The translations under genes were made by a program, and so were the position numbers. The notes under the pieces are model-generated. The model was given only the letters and a program-made list of their open reading frames with translations. It did not search any database and was not told the origin of the DNA. Shown here piece by piece: positions 1 through 9,075 of a DNA stretch of 64,000 nucleotides (its first letter is position 1; each line of letters begins with the position of its first letter). Source of the DNA: Anaerolineae bacterium CG2_30_57_67 (GTDB taxonomy: Bacteria > Chloroflexota > Anaerolineae > Anaerolineales > Villigracilaceae); contig MNXJ01000003.1 in assembly GCA_001872455.1 (NCBI GenBank), forward strand, positions 35,078-99,077, in the 5' to 3' direction.

Positions 1-2
1 GG

Positions 3-896
3 CCCGAAAAAGCGGGCGAGGCGCTCATCAAAATTCGCCTGGCCGGAATTTGCGGCACCGATTTGGAAATGGTCAAAGGCTACTACCCCTTTACCGGCGT
101 GCCAGGCCACGAATTTGTCGGCGAGGTGGCCGCCAACGCGCCCGCCGAATGGCTGGGGCGGCGCGTGGTGGGCGAAATCAACGCCGTCTGTGGCGTCTGC
201 GAAGCCTGCCGCAGTGGACGCCCGACCCACTGCGAAAAGCGCTCGGTGCTGGGCATTCTCAACCGCGATGGAATTTTTGCGGAATACGCGACTCTGCCGC
301 TGGGAAATTTACACCTTGTCCCCGACTCTGTCAGCGACGAAATGGCCGTTTTCACCGAACCGCTGGCGGCGGCGCTGGAGATTCAGCAGCAGGTGCAGAT
401 TCGCCCGACCGACCGGATTCTGCTGATTGGCGCCGGGCGACTGGGGCAGCTCATCGCCCAAACGCTGGCGCTGACCGGCTGCGATTTGCGCGTCGTGGCG
501 CGTCACCCGCTGCAGCAGAATCTGCTGATCGGGCGCGGCATCCGCCTGATAGATGAATCCGACATTCAGCCGCGGCGCTGGGATGTGGTGGTTGAGGCAA
601 CCGGTTCACCCTCGGGCTTCGACCTGGCGCGGCGGGCGCTGCGTCCGCGCGGCACGCTGGTGCTGAAAAGCACCTATCGCGGCGAGCTGACGCTCAATCT
701 TTCGCCTTTTGTGGTGGATGAAATTACGGTGGTCGGTTCGCGCTGCGGCCCGTTTGCCCCGGCGCTGCGCCTGATGGAAATGCGGGAAGTAGACCCAACT
801 CCGCTGATTGCCGCCCATCTTTCTCTAAAAGATGCGCTCCAGGCTTTTGAGCAGGCCGCCAAAGCAGGTATGTTGAAGGTGTTGATACAGCCTTGA
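3..896 (+). CDS. Zinc-dependent alcohol dehydrogenase / MDR family (5' end outside window)
   Basis: Frame is open from the window start (PEKAGEALIKIRLAGICGTDLEMVKGYYPFTGVPGHEFVGEV). GHEFVGEV motif, Cys-rich structural zinc lobe CGVCEACRSGRPTHCEKR, Rossmann segment LLIGAGRLGQLIAQ. Confidence 0.9.
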   Translation, partial: PEKAGEALIKIRLAGICGTDLEMVKGYYPFTGVPGHEFVGEVAANAPAEWLGRRVVGEINAVCGVCEACRSGRPTHCEKRSVLGILNRDGIFAEYATLPLGNLHLVPDSVSDEMAVFTEPLAAALEIQQQVQIRPTDRILLIGAGRLGQLIAQTLALTGCDLRVVARHPLQQNLLIGRGIRLIDESDIQPRRWDVVVEATGSPSGFDLARRALRPRGTLVLKSTYRGELTLNLSPFVVDEITVVGSRCGPFAPALRLMEMREVDPTPLIAAHLSLKDALQAFEQAAKAGMLKVLIQP

Positions 897-915
897 GCGA
901 GAGATTTATCTCGCG

Positions 916-2091
916 TTACTTGCGCGGTAGATGAATGGTAAAGGTAGTGCCTTCGCCCAGTTTACTGGTAACTTCGATACGCCCGCCGTGTCCCTGAATA
1001 ATCCCCTTGCAAATGGAAAGCCCCAAACCAGTTCCCATTACCTTGTGTTCTGTGCCGCGCACGCGATAAAATTTTTGAAACAGGTGTGAAATTTCATCTT
1101 CGGGGATGCCAAAACCGCTATCCGAGAAGCTAATCAGCAAGTCTTTTCCTGCCATCCACGCCAAAATCGAAACCGATCCGCCAGGACGATTGTATTTAAT
1201 GGCGTTACTAATCAAATTGAGTACCACCTGTTTCATTTTATCGTGGTCGGCTTCGATGATATCGGCTTCGGGCGCAACTTGGACACTCAACGCAATATGA
1301 CTTTCATCTGCCCTGGCCTGCATGATGGATTTACAGTCTTGTAGAAGCCCGTCCAGCGGGAAAGCAGATTTTTGGAACTGTACGCGCCCTGATTCCAATC
1401 GCGCCAGGTCGAGAAACGACGATGCCAATGTGGTCAGGCGCATGGTCTCAGATTGAATGTTTTGAATAATTTGGCGCCCCTGCTCGGAAGAAATTTCAGG
1501 GCGAAGCAAGAGATAGGTGGCGGTATTGACTGAAGCCAGCGGGTTGCGCAGTTCGTGGACAAATTCGGCAATCAGGTCGGATTGTTGGAACAAGCGGGTA
1601 TTTTCAATGGCAATCGCAGCCTGGGCGCTCAAAACGCTGAGAAGGTCTTCATCATCACTGGTAAATTCTCCGTTATTTTTGTTCAGCACTTCCAATACGC
1701 CGACCACTTTTTCCTTAGTGATGAGCGGGACACCTATCAGTGATTGGGTCTCGAAACTGAGCGTCTGAGCTACGTTCTTGAAATAACGATTGTCTTTGTT
1801 GACATCTCCGATGCGCAATGGTTGACGATTAGCAACGACCCAACCGGCAATACTGCCCTCGAGCGGCACAGAGAGACCACGCATTAGCGGGCCCATGTTA
1901 GTGGCGACCTGAAAAAAAAGTTGTTTGGATGCGTCATCGTAGAGCAAAATGGAAGACGCCTGGGCATTGGCAATGTCGCGGGCAGCTTCGATAATGCGAT
2001 AGAGCAACGGGTCCAAGTCGAGAGTAGAGGCCAGGTCACGGGAAATTTCAATCAGACGACGGTAACGTTGAATGCGGGTTTCGTTATCCAT
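916..2091 (-). CDS. GAF domain sensor histidine kinase
   Basis: GAF segment (IGVPLITKEKVVGVLEVLNK), HisKA box FVHELRNPLASVNTATYLL, HATPase N/G boxes (NLISNAIKYN, DSGFGIPEDE, GTGLGLSICKGII). Confidence 0.93.
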   Translation of the reverse strand: MDNETRIQRYRRLIEISRDLASTLDLDPLLYRIIEAARDIANAQASSILLYDDASKQLFFQVATNMGPLMRGLSVPLEGSIAGWVVANRQPLRIGDVNKDNRYFKNVAQTLSFETQSLIGVPLITKEKVVGVLEVLNKNNGEFTSDDEDLLSVLSAQAAIAIENTRLFQQSDLIAEFVHELRNPLASVNTATYLLLRPEISSEQGRQIIQNIQSETMRLTTLASSFLDLARLESGRVQFQKSAFPLDGLLQDCKSIMQARADESHIALSVQVAPEADIIEADHDKMKQVVLNLISNAIKYNRPGGSVSILAWMAGKDLLISFSDSGFGIPEDEISHLFQKFYRVRGTEHKVMGTGLGLSICKGIIQGHGGRIEVTSKLGEGTTFTIHLPRK

Positions 2092-2863
2092 GGTTCAAGG
2101 TTTCTGCGGCAATCGCCGGAAGAATTTGCGCCACATCGGCGTAAATATTCAAATCGGCGCGGACGCTGAGGTAAGTTGGCGTGTTGTTGATGATGATGAG
2201 GTGTGCGCCGCGGTCAATAGCTTGCATTGGCAACCCAGCCACGGGCAACACTTCCAGCGAGGAGCCAGCCACAATCATCAAATCACACTGACGGGCTTCC
2301 ATTTGGGCTTCCTGCAAGGCTTTTTGCGGCAGCTGCTCGCCAAAGAGAATCACATCCGGCTTGAGCAATGCGCCACACGCTGGACAAAACGGCAATTTTG
2401 CAGACTGTGTAAACGCTGTCAAAAATGCTTGCGACGGGTATTGCTGGTAGCATTGCGTACAAGAAAGCGTCGCAAGTGTGCCATGCAATTCAATCACGCG
2501 TTTGGTACCGGCCTTTTGATGCAGAATATCAATGTTTTGGGTCAGTGTGGCCTGTAAGAAACCGTGACGCTCCAACTCAGCCAGCGCCAGGTGAGCGGAA
2601 TTCGGTTGTGCGCTAAAAATCGAATCAACCAACGGGCGAAACCAGTGAAAGAATTGCTCTGGGTGGGTGCGAAAGGTCAGTTGGGAGGCAACTTCGAGCG
2701 GCTGATCCTTCGCCCATAGGCCGCTACCCTCAGAACGAAAATCGGGGATGCCCGACGCTGTGGAGATTCCAGCTCCGGTCAGCACAATGGCATGACGCGC
2801 ATGACGCAGAAGGTCGGCGGCGTAGCCAATCGCTTCTTGAATCTGAACAGGGAAAACATCCAT
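2084..2863 (-). CDS. Sir2-family NAD-dependent protein deacylase
   Basis: GAGISTASGIPDFRS, TQNIDILHQKAG, ELHGT, two CxxC zinc pairs (CTQCYQ, CPACGA), VAGSSLEVLPVAGLP. Overlaps the histidine kinase start by 8 nt. Confidence 0.95.
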   Translation of the reverse strand: MDVFPVQIQEAIGYAADLLRHARHAIVLTGAGISTASGIPDFRSEGSGLWAKDQPLEVASQLTFRTHPEQFFHWFRPLVDSIFSAQPNSAHLALAELERHGFLQATLTQNIDILHQKAGTKRVIELHGTLATLSCTQCYQQYPSQAFLTAFTQSAKLPFCPACGALLKPDVILFGEQLPQKALQEAQMEARQCDLMIVAGSSLEVLPVAGLPMQAIDRGAHLIIINNTPTYLSVRADLNIYADVAQILPAIAAETLNHG

Positions 2864-2866
2864 GCG

Positions 2867-4042
2867 TTACTGCGGCCTGACAGCTTGGGGAATACGGCTG
2901 ACTACTTTGTTTGCCAAAGCCGTGTATTGTTGCACAGTTATTCCCTGAGGTTGGGCAACGACAGCCGGAGTCTGCATCCGAATTGCCTGCAAAAATAATT
3001 CTGGTGCAGGCGTAAAGGTCATGTCAATCGGATATTTTATTTTCTCTTGCGATTGCGGAACGGAAAGTTGTGATTCAGAGCGAACATGGTAGTTCATCAA
3101 AACATGCACGCGGGTTTTATCCAACCCAAGAGTCAGCAGGTCGTCAATCAGAGCGCGTGTGTGGTAAATGGAGTTTTCAAAAGGCTCGGCCACGACCAGG
3201 ATTTCATTCAGCGTCGGAATAATTTTTTGCGCCAGAGGAGTCAGCCCATTGCCCAAGTCGACAATCACCACGCGGGTCATAAACGTCAGGCGGCTGAGAA
3301 TCACTTCAAAGTGCTGAATATTCGTCACCAGCGCGCCATCTTTGGGATGAACCGAGGCCGCCAAGATATTCAGACCAGTGGCGTGTTGAACCAGGGCTTC
3401 CTTGACTTTGGCGCGGGTAATTTCCATAACCGGGGTAAGCAACAAAGCATTCAAGCCAGGTGCGCCGGCGAGATTCAAATCAGCAGATAAAGTTCCCTGC
3501 CCAGGGCGGAATTCGGCCAAAATGGTCTCTGTCTGCGTGAATCGTCCCAGCGCCGAGGCTAGGTTGAGCGCCACCGTTGTCACTCCCAGCCCGCCACGCG
3601 CCGCCAAAACGCCAATCAAATGAGCCGGGGATTCGGAAGAAGGCCCGGTGGCGGGATTGAGATTACCCTTACCAGAACGAGTGAGCAGTGCCTTGACGTG
3701 CGCGTGCAATTCAGCCGGGTGGGTTGGCTTGGTGAGGTAATCATCTGCGCCGGCTTCAAAACCGGTTACTTTATCATCCAGCTGGCTTTTGGCTGTGAAC
3801 ATCAAGATAGGAATATCCGCAGTACGCTCGTTGCTGCGCAAACGCCGGGCAACCTCGTAACCATCCATGCCGGGCATCATCACATCCAACAAAATGATGT
3901 TGGGCGCTTCGGCCAGAGCCAACTCCAATCCTTGTTCGCCATTGGATGCACCCACAATTTGATACCCTTGTTTCTGGAGCATCAACCCCACCAAGCGCAA
4001 GGTATCCAGATCGTCGTCAATGATGAGAATTTTTTCGGGCAT
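2867..4042 (-). CDS. Response regulator receiver domain fused to MinD/CpaE-like P-loop ATPase domain
   Basis: Receiver domain: IIDDDLDTLRLV, phosphoacceptor LLDVMMPGMDGYE, KP in LTKPTHP. C-terminal MinD/ParA-like fold with degenerate Walker A AARGGLGVTTVALNLASAL. Confidence 0.88.
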   Translation of the reverse strand: MPEKILIIDDDLDTLRLVGLMLQKQGYQIVGASNGEQGLELALAEAPNIILLDVMMPGMDGYEVARRLRSNERTADIPILMFTAKSQLDDKVTGFEAGADDYLTKPTHPAELHAHVKALLTRSGKGNLNPATGPSSESPAHLIGVLAARGGLGVTTVALNLASALGRFTQTETILAEFRPGQGTLSADLNLAGAPGLNALLLTPVMEITRAKVKEALVQHATGLNILAASVHPKDGALVTNIQHFEVILSRLTFMTRVVIVDLGNGLTPLAQKIIPTLNEILVVAEPFENSIYHTRALIDDLLTLGLDKTRVHVLMNYHVRSESQLSVPQSQEKIKYPIDMTFTPAPELFLQAIRMQTPAVVAQPQGITVQQYTALANKVVSRIPQAVRPQ

Positions 4043-4137
4043 AAGGAAAATTTCCTTGTGAAAGGGAAAACTGATGATTACAGTTTAGCATTAAGCGGAA
4101 TTTCAGGCAAGTTTTTGTTATAATCGGACTACATTTT

Positions 4138-4538
4138 GGGGATGACTGGCTTCGACAGGGGAGGCTGGTCCCGGAATGCGAGCCGAGAGTGCGCCGACCT
4201 CGATAAATCAGTGCAAACCTTAAGTGCCAACCGCACTTCCTATGCCGCTATGCCCCTCGCTGCCTAATCCGCAGTAGAAGCAAAACCGGCCCGCCCCCAC
4301 GGGGACGGCGTCTGCCACTCCCGCTTTTCGCCCGGAGAGTGAGCAGGCGACCCAAAGGCGAAATGCCGCTCCGTAAGGTCACGCGCGGAGTGAAAGAGGG
4401 CTTTCGGGCCTGAGTGAATGGCCGCAGGGCAGTTTTGCCGGGTGAATTTCCGGCGGCGACACAATCAACCGGCTACGCTCGTAGATTTCCGAGGGTCGAA
4501 TCTTTTGGACGCGGGTTCGATTCCCGCCATCTCCACCA
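4138..4538 (+). ncRNA. ssrA: tmRNA (transfer-messenger RNA)
   Basis: 5' GGGGATGACTGGCTTCGACAGG and 3' GGTTCGATTCCCGCCATCTCCACCA; acceptor arms GGGGATG/CATCTCC pair. In-frame tag ORF GCC AAC CGC ACT TCC TAT GCC GCT ATG CCC CTC GCT GCC TAA (4226-4267) = ANRTSYAAMPLAA. Confidence 0.96.
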
Positions 4539-4540
4539 TA

Positions 4541-4570
4541 AACTGCAACGGCGCTAGCGCCGTTGCAGTT
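4541..4570 (+). terminator. Perfect 30-bp palindrome just 3' of tmRNA, probable terminator hairpin
   Basis: aactgcaacggcgctagcgccgttgcagtt is exactly self-complementary; begins 2 nt after the encoded CCA. No long T tract follows. Confidence 0.6.
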
Positions 4571-4660
4571 GCCTTTAACAATCAAATTTTAATTTTGTTT
4601 TTCAATGTGCATATGCTACAATCATTCCAGGTATTCACCCATTCTTCGAGGAGAGAAAAG

Positions 4661-5473
4661 ATGAAAACGTTCCGTCCGTTTGGCTTAATTGCAATCTTTA
4701 TTTTGGTGATTGGTTTGGCCTGTAGCATTAATTTAGGCGGACCTGCTACCGAAGCGCCCACGCAACCGCCAGTGGCCACCGATGCCCCGGTTCAGCAGTT
4801 ACCCACCGATGTCCCGACAGTTGTTCCCGCCACCGAGCCGCCCACCGCCGAGCCGCCTACTGACATACCCGCCACCGCCGTCCCCGCCAATCCCTTTTTT
4901 ACCGATGAATTTGACAGCGGCGACCTTTCGGCATGGACGCAGTTCTATCTCAAAGGCAGTGACAACGCTGATGAAAGCAAGGGTAGCGCGACAGTGGTCA
5001 ATGGTGTTTTGAACTTCAAACTGGATAGCGTTGACTTGTATTCGTACCTGATTTTCGACACCAATCTTTATAGCGACGTGCGCGTGGAAGTTTCTGCCAC
5101 CAATCGCGGCAAGAATAACAACAACGTCTCGCTCATTTGCCGATACAGCGATGCCGGTTGGTACGAATTCAGCATCGCCAACAATGGTCTGTACTGGATT
5201 TACGCTTACGACTCGCTTGGCGTAGTCAACAAAGGCTATAACCAACTTACCAATGGCGGCTCCACAAAAATCAAGCAGGGAAAAGATACCAACATTTACG
5301 CCATTACGTGCAACGGTGACAAACTAACCCTGTACATCAACGGCAATGAAGCGGCTAAGTTTACCGACCGAAGTTTCAAACTTCCCCAAGGGAAAGTAGG
5401 GATGAACGTTTCTTCGTTCAACGTCACCCCCATTCTTGTTGATATTGAATACTTCAAGATTGAACAACCCTAG
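4661..5473 (+). CDS. Lipoprotein with Pro/Thr-rich linker and C-terminal LamG/DUF1080-like beta domain
   Basis: Start ATG at 4661 with upstream gaggaga; signal peptide and lipobox VIGLACS, linker TEAPTQPPVATDAP...PTAEPPTDIPATAVP, then FFTDEFDSGDLSAWTQFYLKG...GKVGMNVSSFN. The ORF-track start at 4418 lies inside the tmRNA. Confidence 0.8.
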   Translation: MKTFRPFGLIAIFILVIGLACSINLGGPATEAPTQPPVATDAPVQQLPTDVPTVVPATEPPTAEPPTDIPATAVPANPFFTDEFDSGDLSAWTQFYLKGSDNADESKGSATVVNGVLNFKLDSVDLYSYLIFDTNLYSDVRVEVSATNRGKNNNNVSLICRYSDAGWYEFSIANNGLYWIYAYDSLGVVNKGYNQLTNGGSTKIKQGKDTNIYAITCNGDKLTLYINGNEAAKFTDRSFKLPQGKVGMNVSSFNVTPILVDIEYFKIEQP

Positions 5474-5490
5474 TCTGGCACGAACACTAT

Positions 5491-5525
5491 AAAAAGACGC
5501 CGGTTAAGAGACCGGCGTCTTTTTA
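5491..5525 (+). terminator. Intrinsic terminator
   Basis: aaaaagacgccggt-taagag-accggcgtcttttt, GC stem followed by T run. Confidence 0.85.
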
Positions 5526-5634
5526 TTATCATTTTTCTATACAGTGTTAACGTTTTTCTATTATTCATCGTTTATCCTTGTGATAATTCAAAAAGAGAAC
5601 CCGAAAAGTTTTTTCACCAAAGGAGAATTGTATT

Positions 5635-7524
5635 ATGGGAAAAATCATTGGTATTGACCTCGGCACCACCAACAGTGTCGTTGCGGTGATGGAGGGCGGT
5701 CAGCCCACCGTCATCACCACCGCCGAGGGTGGGCGTCTGTGTCCATCCATCGTCGGATTCAACAAAAACGGTGAACGTATTGTCGGACAAACCGCCAAGC
5801 GTCAATCAGTTATCAACTCTGAAAACACCGTCTATTCCATCAAACGCTTCATTGGCCGCCGCTACGAGGAAACCGAAAGCGAACGCAAGATGGTGCCTTA
5901 CCAGGTAATGGAAGGCAACGCCGACGATGTCAAAGTCAAAATTCCGGCTACCGGACGCGAATATAGCCCGCAGGAAATCAGCGCCATGATTCTGGCAAAG
6001 CTCAAAGCGGATGCGGAAGCCTATCTTGGGGAGAGCGTTACCGAAGCGGTAATCACTGTCCCGGCCTATTTCAATGACACTCAGCGTCAGGCCACCAAAG
6101 ACGCTGGCCGCATTGCCGGACTGGACGTGAAACGCATCATCAACGAACCAACTGCCTCGGCGCTGGCCTACGGTTTGGATAAAAAGACAAATGAAACCAT
6201 CCTGGTCTTCGACTTGGGCGGCGGCACCTTCGATGTTTCGGTGCTGGAAGTGGGCGAAGGCGTCATCGAAGTCAAAGCCACTAACGGCGATACCCATCTG
6301 GGCGGCGACGATTGGGACCAGCACATCGTCACCTGGGCGGCAGATGAATTCAAAAAACAAGAAGGCATTGACTTGCGCAACGACCGTCAGGCCCTGCAAC
6401 GCTTGCGCGAAGCCGCCGAAAAAGCCAAAATTGAACTCTCCAGCATGATGGAGACCGAAATTAGCCTGCCCTACATCACCGCCGATGCCAGCGGGCCAAA
6501 ACACCTGCAGCTACGGCTAAGCCGCGCCAAATTTGAGCAAATGACCGAAGACCTGCTCAATCGTTGCCGCACGCCCTTTGAAAGCGCCCTGAAAGATGCC
6601 GGAATTCATGCCAGCGATCTTAACGAAGTGGTACTGGTGGGCGGCTCCAGCCGAATGCCAATGGCGCAGGAACTTGTCCGCCAGCTAACCGGCAAAGAGC
6701 CCAATAAATCAGTCAACCCTGATGAAGTCGTCGCCGTTGGCGCAGCCATTCAGGGCGGCGTGTTGGGCGGCGAAGTGCGCGACATCCTGCTTCTCGACGT
6801 GACCCCGCTCTCGCTGGGCGTGGAGACGATGGGCAGTGTCATGACCGTGATGATTGAACGCAACACCACCATCCCGGTCAAAAAGACGGAAACCTACTCA
6901 ACCGCTGCGGACGGTCAGACTGCTGTGGATATTCACATTCTGCAGGGCGAGCGCCCGATGGCAGGCGACAACATGAGCCTGGGACGCTTCCGCCTGGACG
7001 GAATTCCACCGGCGCCACGCGGCATTCCGCAAGTTGAAGTCGTCTTCGATATTGACGCCAACGGTATTCTGCACGTCACTGCCCGCGATAAGGCCACCGG
7101 CAAAGAACAAAAAGTGACGGTCACGGCCTCGACCAACCTGAACAAGCAGGAAGTCGAAAAAATGGTGCAGGAATCACGCGCCCACGAGGCCGAAGACAAG
7201 AAACGCAAAGAACTGGTTGAAGCCCGCAACACCGGTGACAATCTAGCCTATCAGACGGAGAAAACGCTCAAAGAACTGGGTGAGAAGGTTCCCGCCGCCG
7301 AACGTACCAACATTGAAGGCAAAGTCGCCGAGTTGAAAACTGCCATTCAAGGCGAAGACAGCGAGGCCATGAAGAAACTGATTGAAGAAGTACAACAGGC
7401 CTTCTACGCCATCAGCCAGCAACTCTACGCCCAGGAACAGCCCAAGCCCGATGCCGGCCCCGCCGCTCCTGGCAACACCGCCCCCGCCGGTGATGATGTC
7501 ATTGATGGCGAAGTGAAAGAGTAA
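5635..7524 (+). CDS. dnaK: Molecular chaperone DnaK (Hsp70)
   Basis: [71 protein letters not shown]-terminal [10 protein letters not shown]. Confidence 0.98.
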   Translation: MGKIIGIDLGTTNSVVAVMEGGQPTVITTAEGGRLCPSIVGFNKNGERIVGQTAKRQSVINSENTVYSIKRFIGRRYEETESERKMVPYQVMEGNADDVKVKIPATGREYSPQEISAMILAKLKADAEAYLGESVTEAVITVPAYFNDTQRQATKDAGRIAGLDVKRIINEPTASALAYGLDKKTNETILVFDLGGGTFDVSVLEVGEGVIEVKATNGDTHLGGDDWDQHIVTWAADEFKKQEGIDLRNDRQALQRLREAAEKAKIELSSMMETEISLPYITADASGPKHLQLRLSRAKFEQMTEDLLNRCRTPFESALKDAGIHASDLNEVVLVGGSSRMPMAQELVRQLTGKEPNKSVNPDEVVAVGAAIQGGVLGGEVRDILLLDVTPLSLGVETMGSVMTVMIERNTTIPVKKTETYSTAADGQTAVDIHILQGERPMAGDNMSLGRFRLDGIPPAPRGIPQVEVVFDIDANGILHVTARDKATGKEQKVTVTASTNLNKQEVEKMVQESRAHEAEDKKRKELVEARNTGDNLAYQTEKTLKELGEKVPAAERTNIEGKVAELKTAIQGEDSEAMKKLIEEVQQAFYAISQQLYAQEQPKPDAGPAAPGNTAPAGDDVIDGEVKE

Positions 7525-7553
7525 ATTGACAGAACTGGCTGAAGCCAGCGTAG

Positions 7554-7587
7554 AAAAAATCGCCAGCCGAACGGCTGGCGATTTTTT
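7554..7587. terminator. Bidirectional intrinsic terminator between convergent dnaK and metK
   Basis: aaaaaatcgccagccgaacggctggcgatttttt. Confidence 0.85.
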
Positions 7588-7598
7588 GATTTCTTTTT

Positions 7599-8810
7599 TT
7601 ACAGCCCAACGGCTTTTTTGAGCGCATCAGTTTTGTTGATTTCTTCCCAAGGCAGTTGAATATCGTCACGGCCAAAGTGACCGTAAGCCGCCGTCTGGCG
7701 GTAAATCGGGCGGCGCAGATTCAAATCGCGGATAATGGCGCCGGGACGCAGGTCAAACACCTGGCTAATCGCCTGGCTAATTTTTTCATCCGACACTTTG
7801 CCAGTGCCGAAGGTCTCAACGTTGATGGAAAGCGGGTGCGCGACGCCAATTGCATACGCCACCTGGATTTCACAACGGTCAGCCAAGCCAGCGGCGACGA
7901 CATTCTTCGCCACCCAGCGCGCGGCGTAAGCGGCAGAACGGTCTACCTTGGTGGGGTCTTTGCCAGAGAAAGCGCCGCCGCCGTGCCGCCCCATGCCACC
8001 GTAAGTATCCACAATGATTTTTCGACCCGTCACACCAGCGTCGCCCATTGGGCCGCCAATGACGAAACGCCCGGTGGGGTTGACAAATACTTTCAGGTTT
8101 TCATCCACCATGCCTTCGGGCAGAGTCGGGTAAATGATGTGTTCGCTGATGGCCTCGACGATTTCAGCGTGAGAAATTTCCGGCGCGTGCTGGGTAGAAA
8201 TCAACACTGTGTCAATGCGCTTGGGCTTGCCGTAGGCATATTCCACCGTTACCTGACTCTTGCCATCTGGACGCAGCCAGGGCAACGTACCATTTTTGCG
8301 GAGTTCGCTCAAGCGGCGGCTAAGCTTGTGCGCCAGATAAATCGGCAGCGGCATCAGAGTCGGGGTCTCGTTGCAGGCGAAGCCAAACATCATGCCCTGG
8401 TCGCCCGCGCCGACGTGTTCAATTTCGCGCTCGGTCATTTCGCCGCTTTTATCTTCCATGGCGTGGTCAACGCCCAGAGCAATATCAGCGCTCTGGCTGG
8501 CGATGGCTGAAAGCACCGAGCAGGTATTACCGTCAAAACCCTTTTCACTGCTGTCGTAACCGATTTCTTTGACAACCTTGCGAATCAAATCATCAAAGTT
8601 GACAAAAGCGTTGGTGGTGATTTCGCCCAGCACCATCACCATACCGGTTTTGGTGGCGGTTTCACAGGCCACGCGCGAGTAGGGGTCCTGTTCAAGGCAG
8701 GCATCCAACACCGCATCAGAGACCTGGTCACAAAGTTTGTCGGGGTGGCCTTCGGTCACGCTTTCAGACGTAAACAGTAACTTGGGTGTAGACATAAAGC
8801 TGTTGGTCAT
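7599..8810 (-). CDS. metK: S-adenosylmethionine synthetase
   Basis: [70 protein letters not shown]. Confidence 0.98.
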   Translation of the reverse strand: MTNSFMSTPKLLFTSESVTEGHPDKLCDQVSDAVLDACLEQDPYSRVACETATKTGMVMVLGEITTNAFVNFDDLIRKVVKEIGYDSSEKGFDGNTCSVLSAIASQSADIALGVDHAMEDKSGEMTEREIEHVGAGDQGMMFGFACNETPTLMPLPIYLAHKLSRRLSELRKNGTLPWLRPDGKSQVTVEYAYGKPKRIDTVLISTQHAPEISHAEIVEAISEHIIYPTLPEGMVDENLKVFVNPTGRFVIGGPMGDAGVTGRKIIVDTYGGMGRHGGGAFSGKDPTKVDRSAAYAARWVAKNVVAAGLADRCEIQVAYAIGVAHPLSINVETFGTGKVSDEKISQAISQVFDLRPGAIIRDLNLRRPIYRQTAAYGHFGRDDIQLPWEEINKTDALKKAVGL

Positions 8811-8888
8811 TGCGTTTCTCCTTTGAGAATAGAAATTGCCCCTTCGGACTTTTGAAAGGGCAATTTACGCACAAATTTGCAAGATGCC

Positions 8889-9012
8889 CTCTCATCTCCC
8901 AGAAATTGATCTGCCGGAGTTGGCACCTTCTCAGCGTTTGGCAAAACAGACCTTGCGCTGGCAGGTTGTCGAGGCATCATCGGGCCGGTCCCTCCGCCTC
9001 TCTGGATAAGAG
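8889..9012 (-). promoter_or_regulatory. SAM-I (S-box) riboswitch aptamer upstream of metK
   Basis: Minus strand reads ctcttatccagagaggcggagggaccggcccgatgatgcctcgacaacctgccagcgcaaggtctg...ggtgccaactccggcag...gagatgagag, matching the S-box core elements in order. Confidence 0.93.
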
Positions 9013-9075
9013 TGCCGTTTTGGGGCTATGAAGTTGTAGGGCGATGTTACCACAAACCAAAACGCGCGTCAAAGA

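Noticed and set aside
4418-4660. N-terminal extension of the lipoprotein ORF
   Set aside because: Runs through the tmRNA; the supported start is ATG 4661 with a Shine-Dalgarno and signal peptide.
5526-5634. CIRCE/HrcA operator upstream of dnaK
   Set aside because: No TTAGCACTC-N9-GAGTGCTAA inverted repeat seen in the spacer.
7656-8510. 284-aa plus-strand ORF opposite metK
   Set aside because: Antisense shadow of metK.
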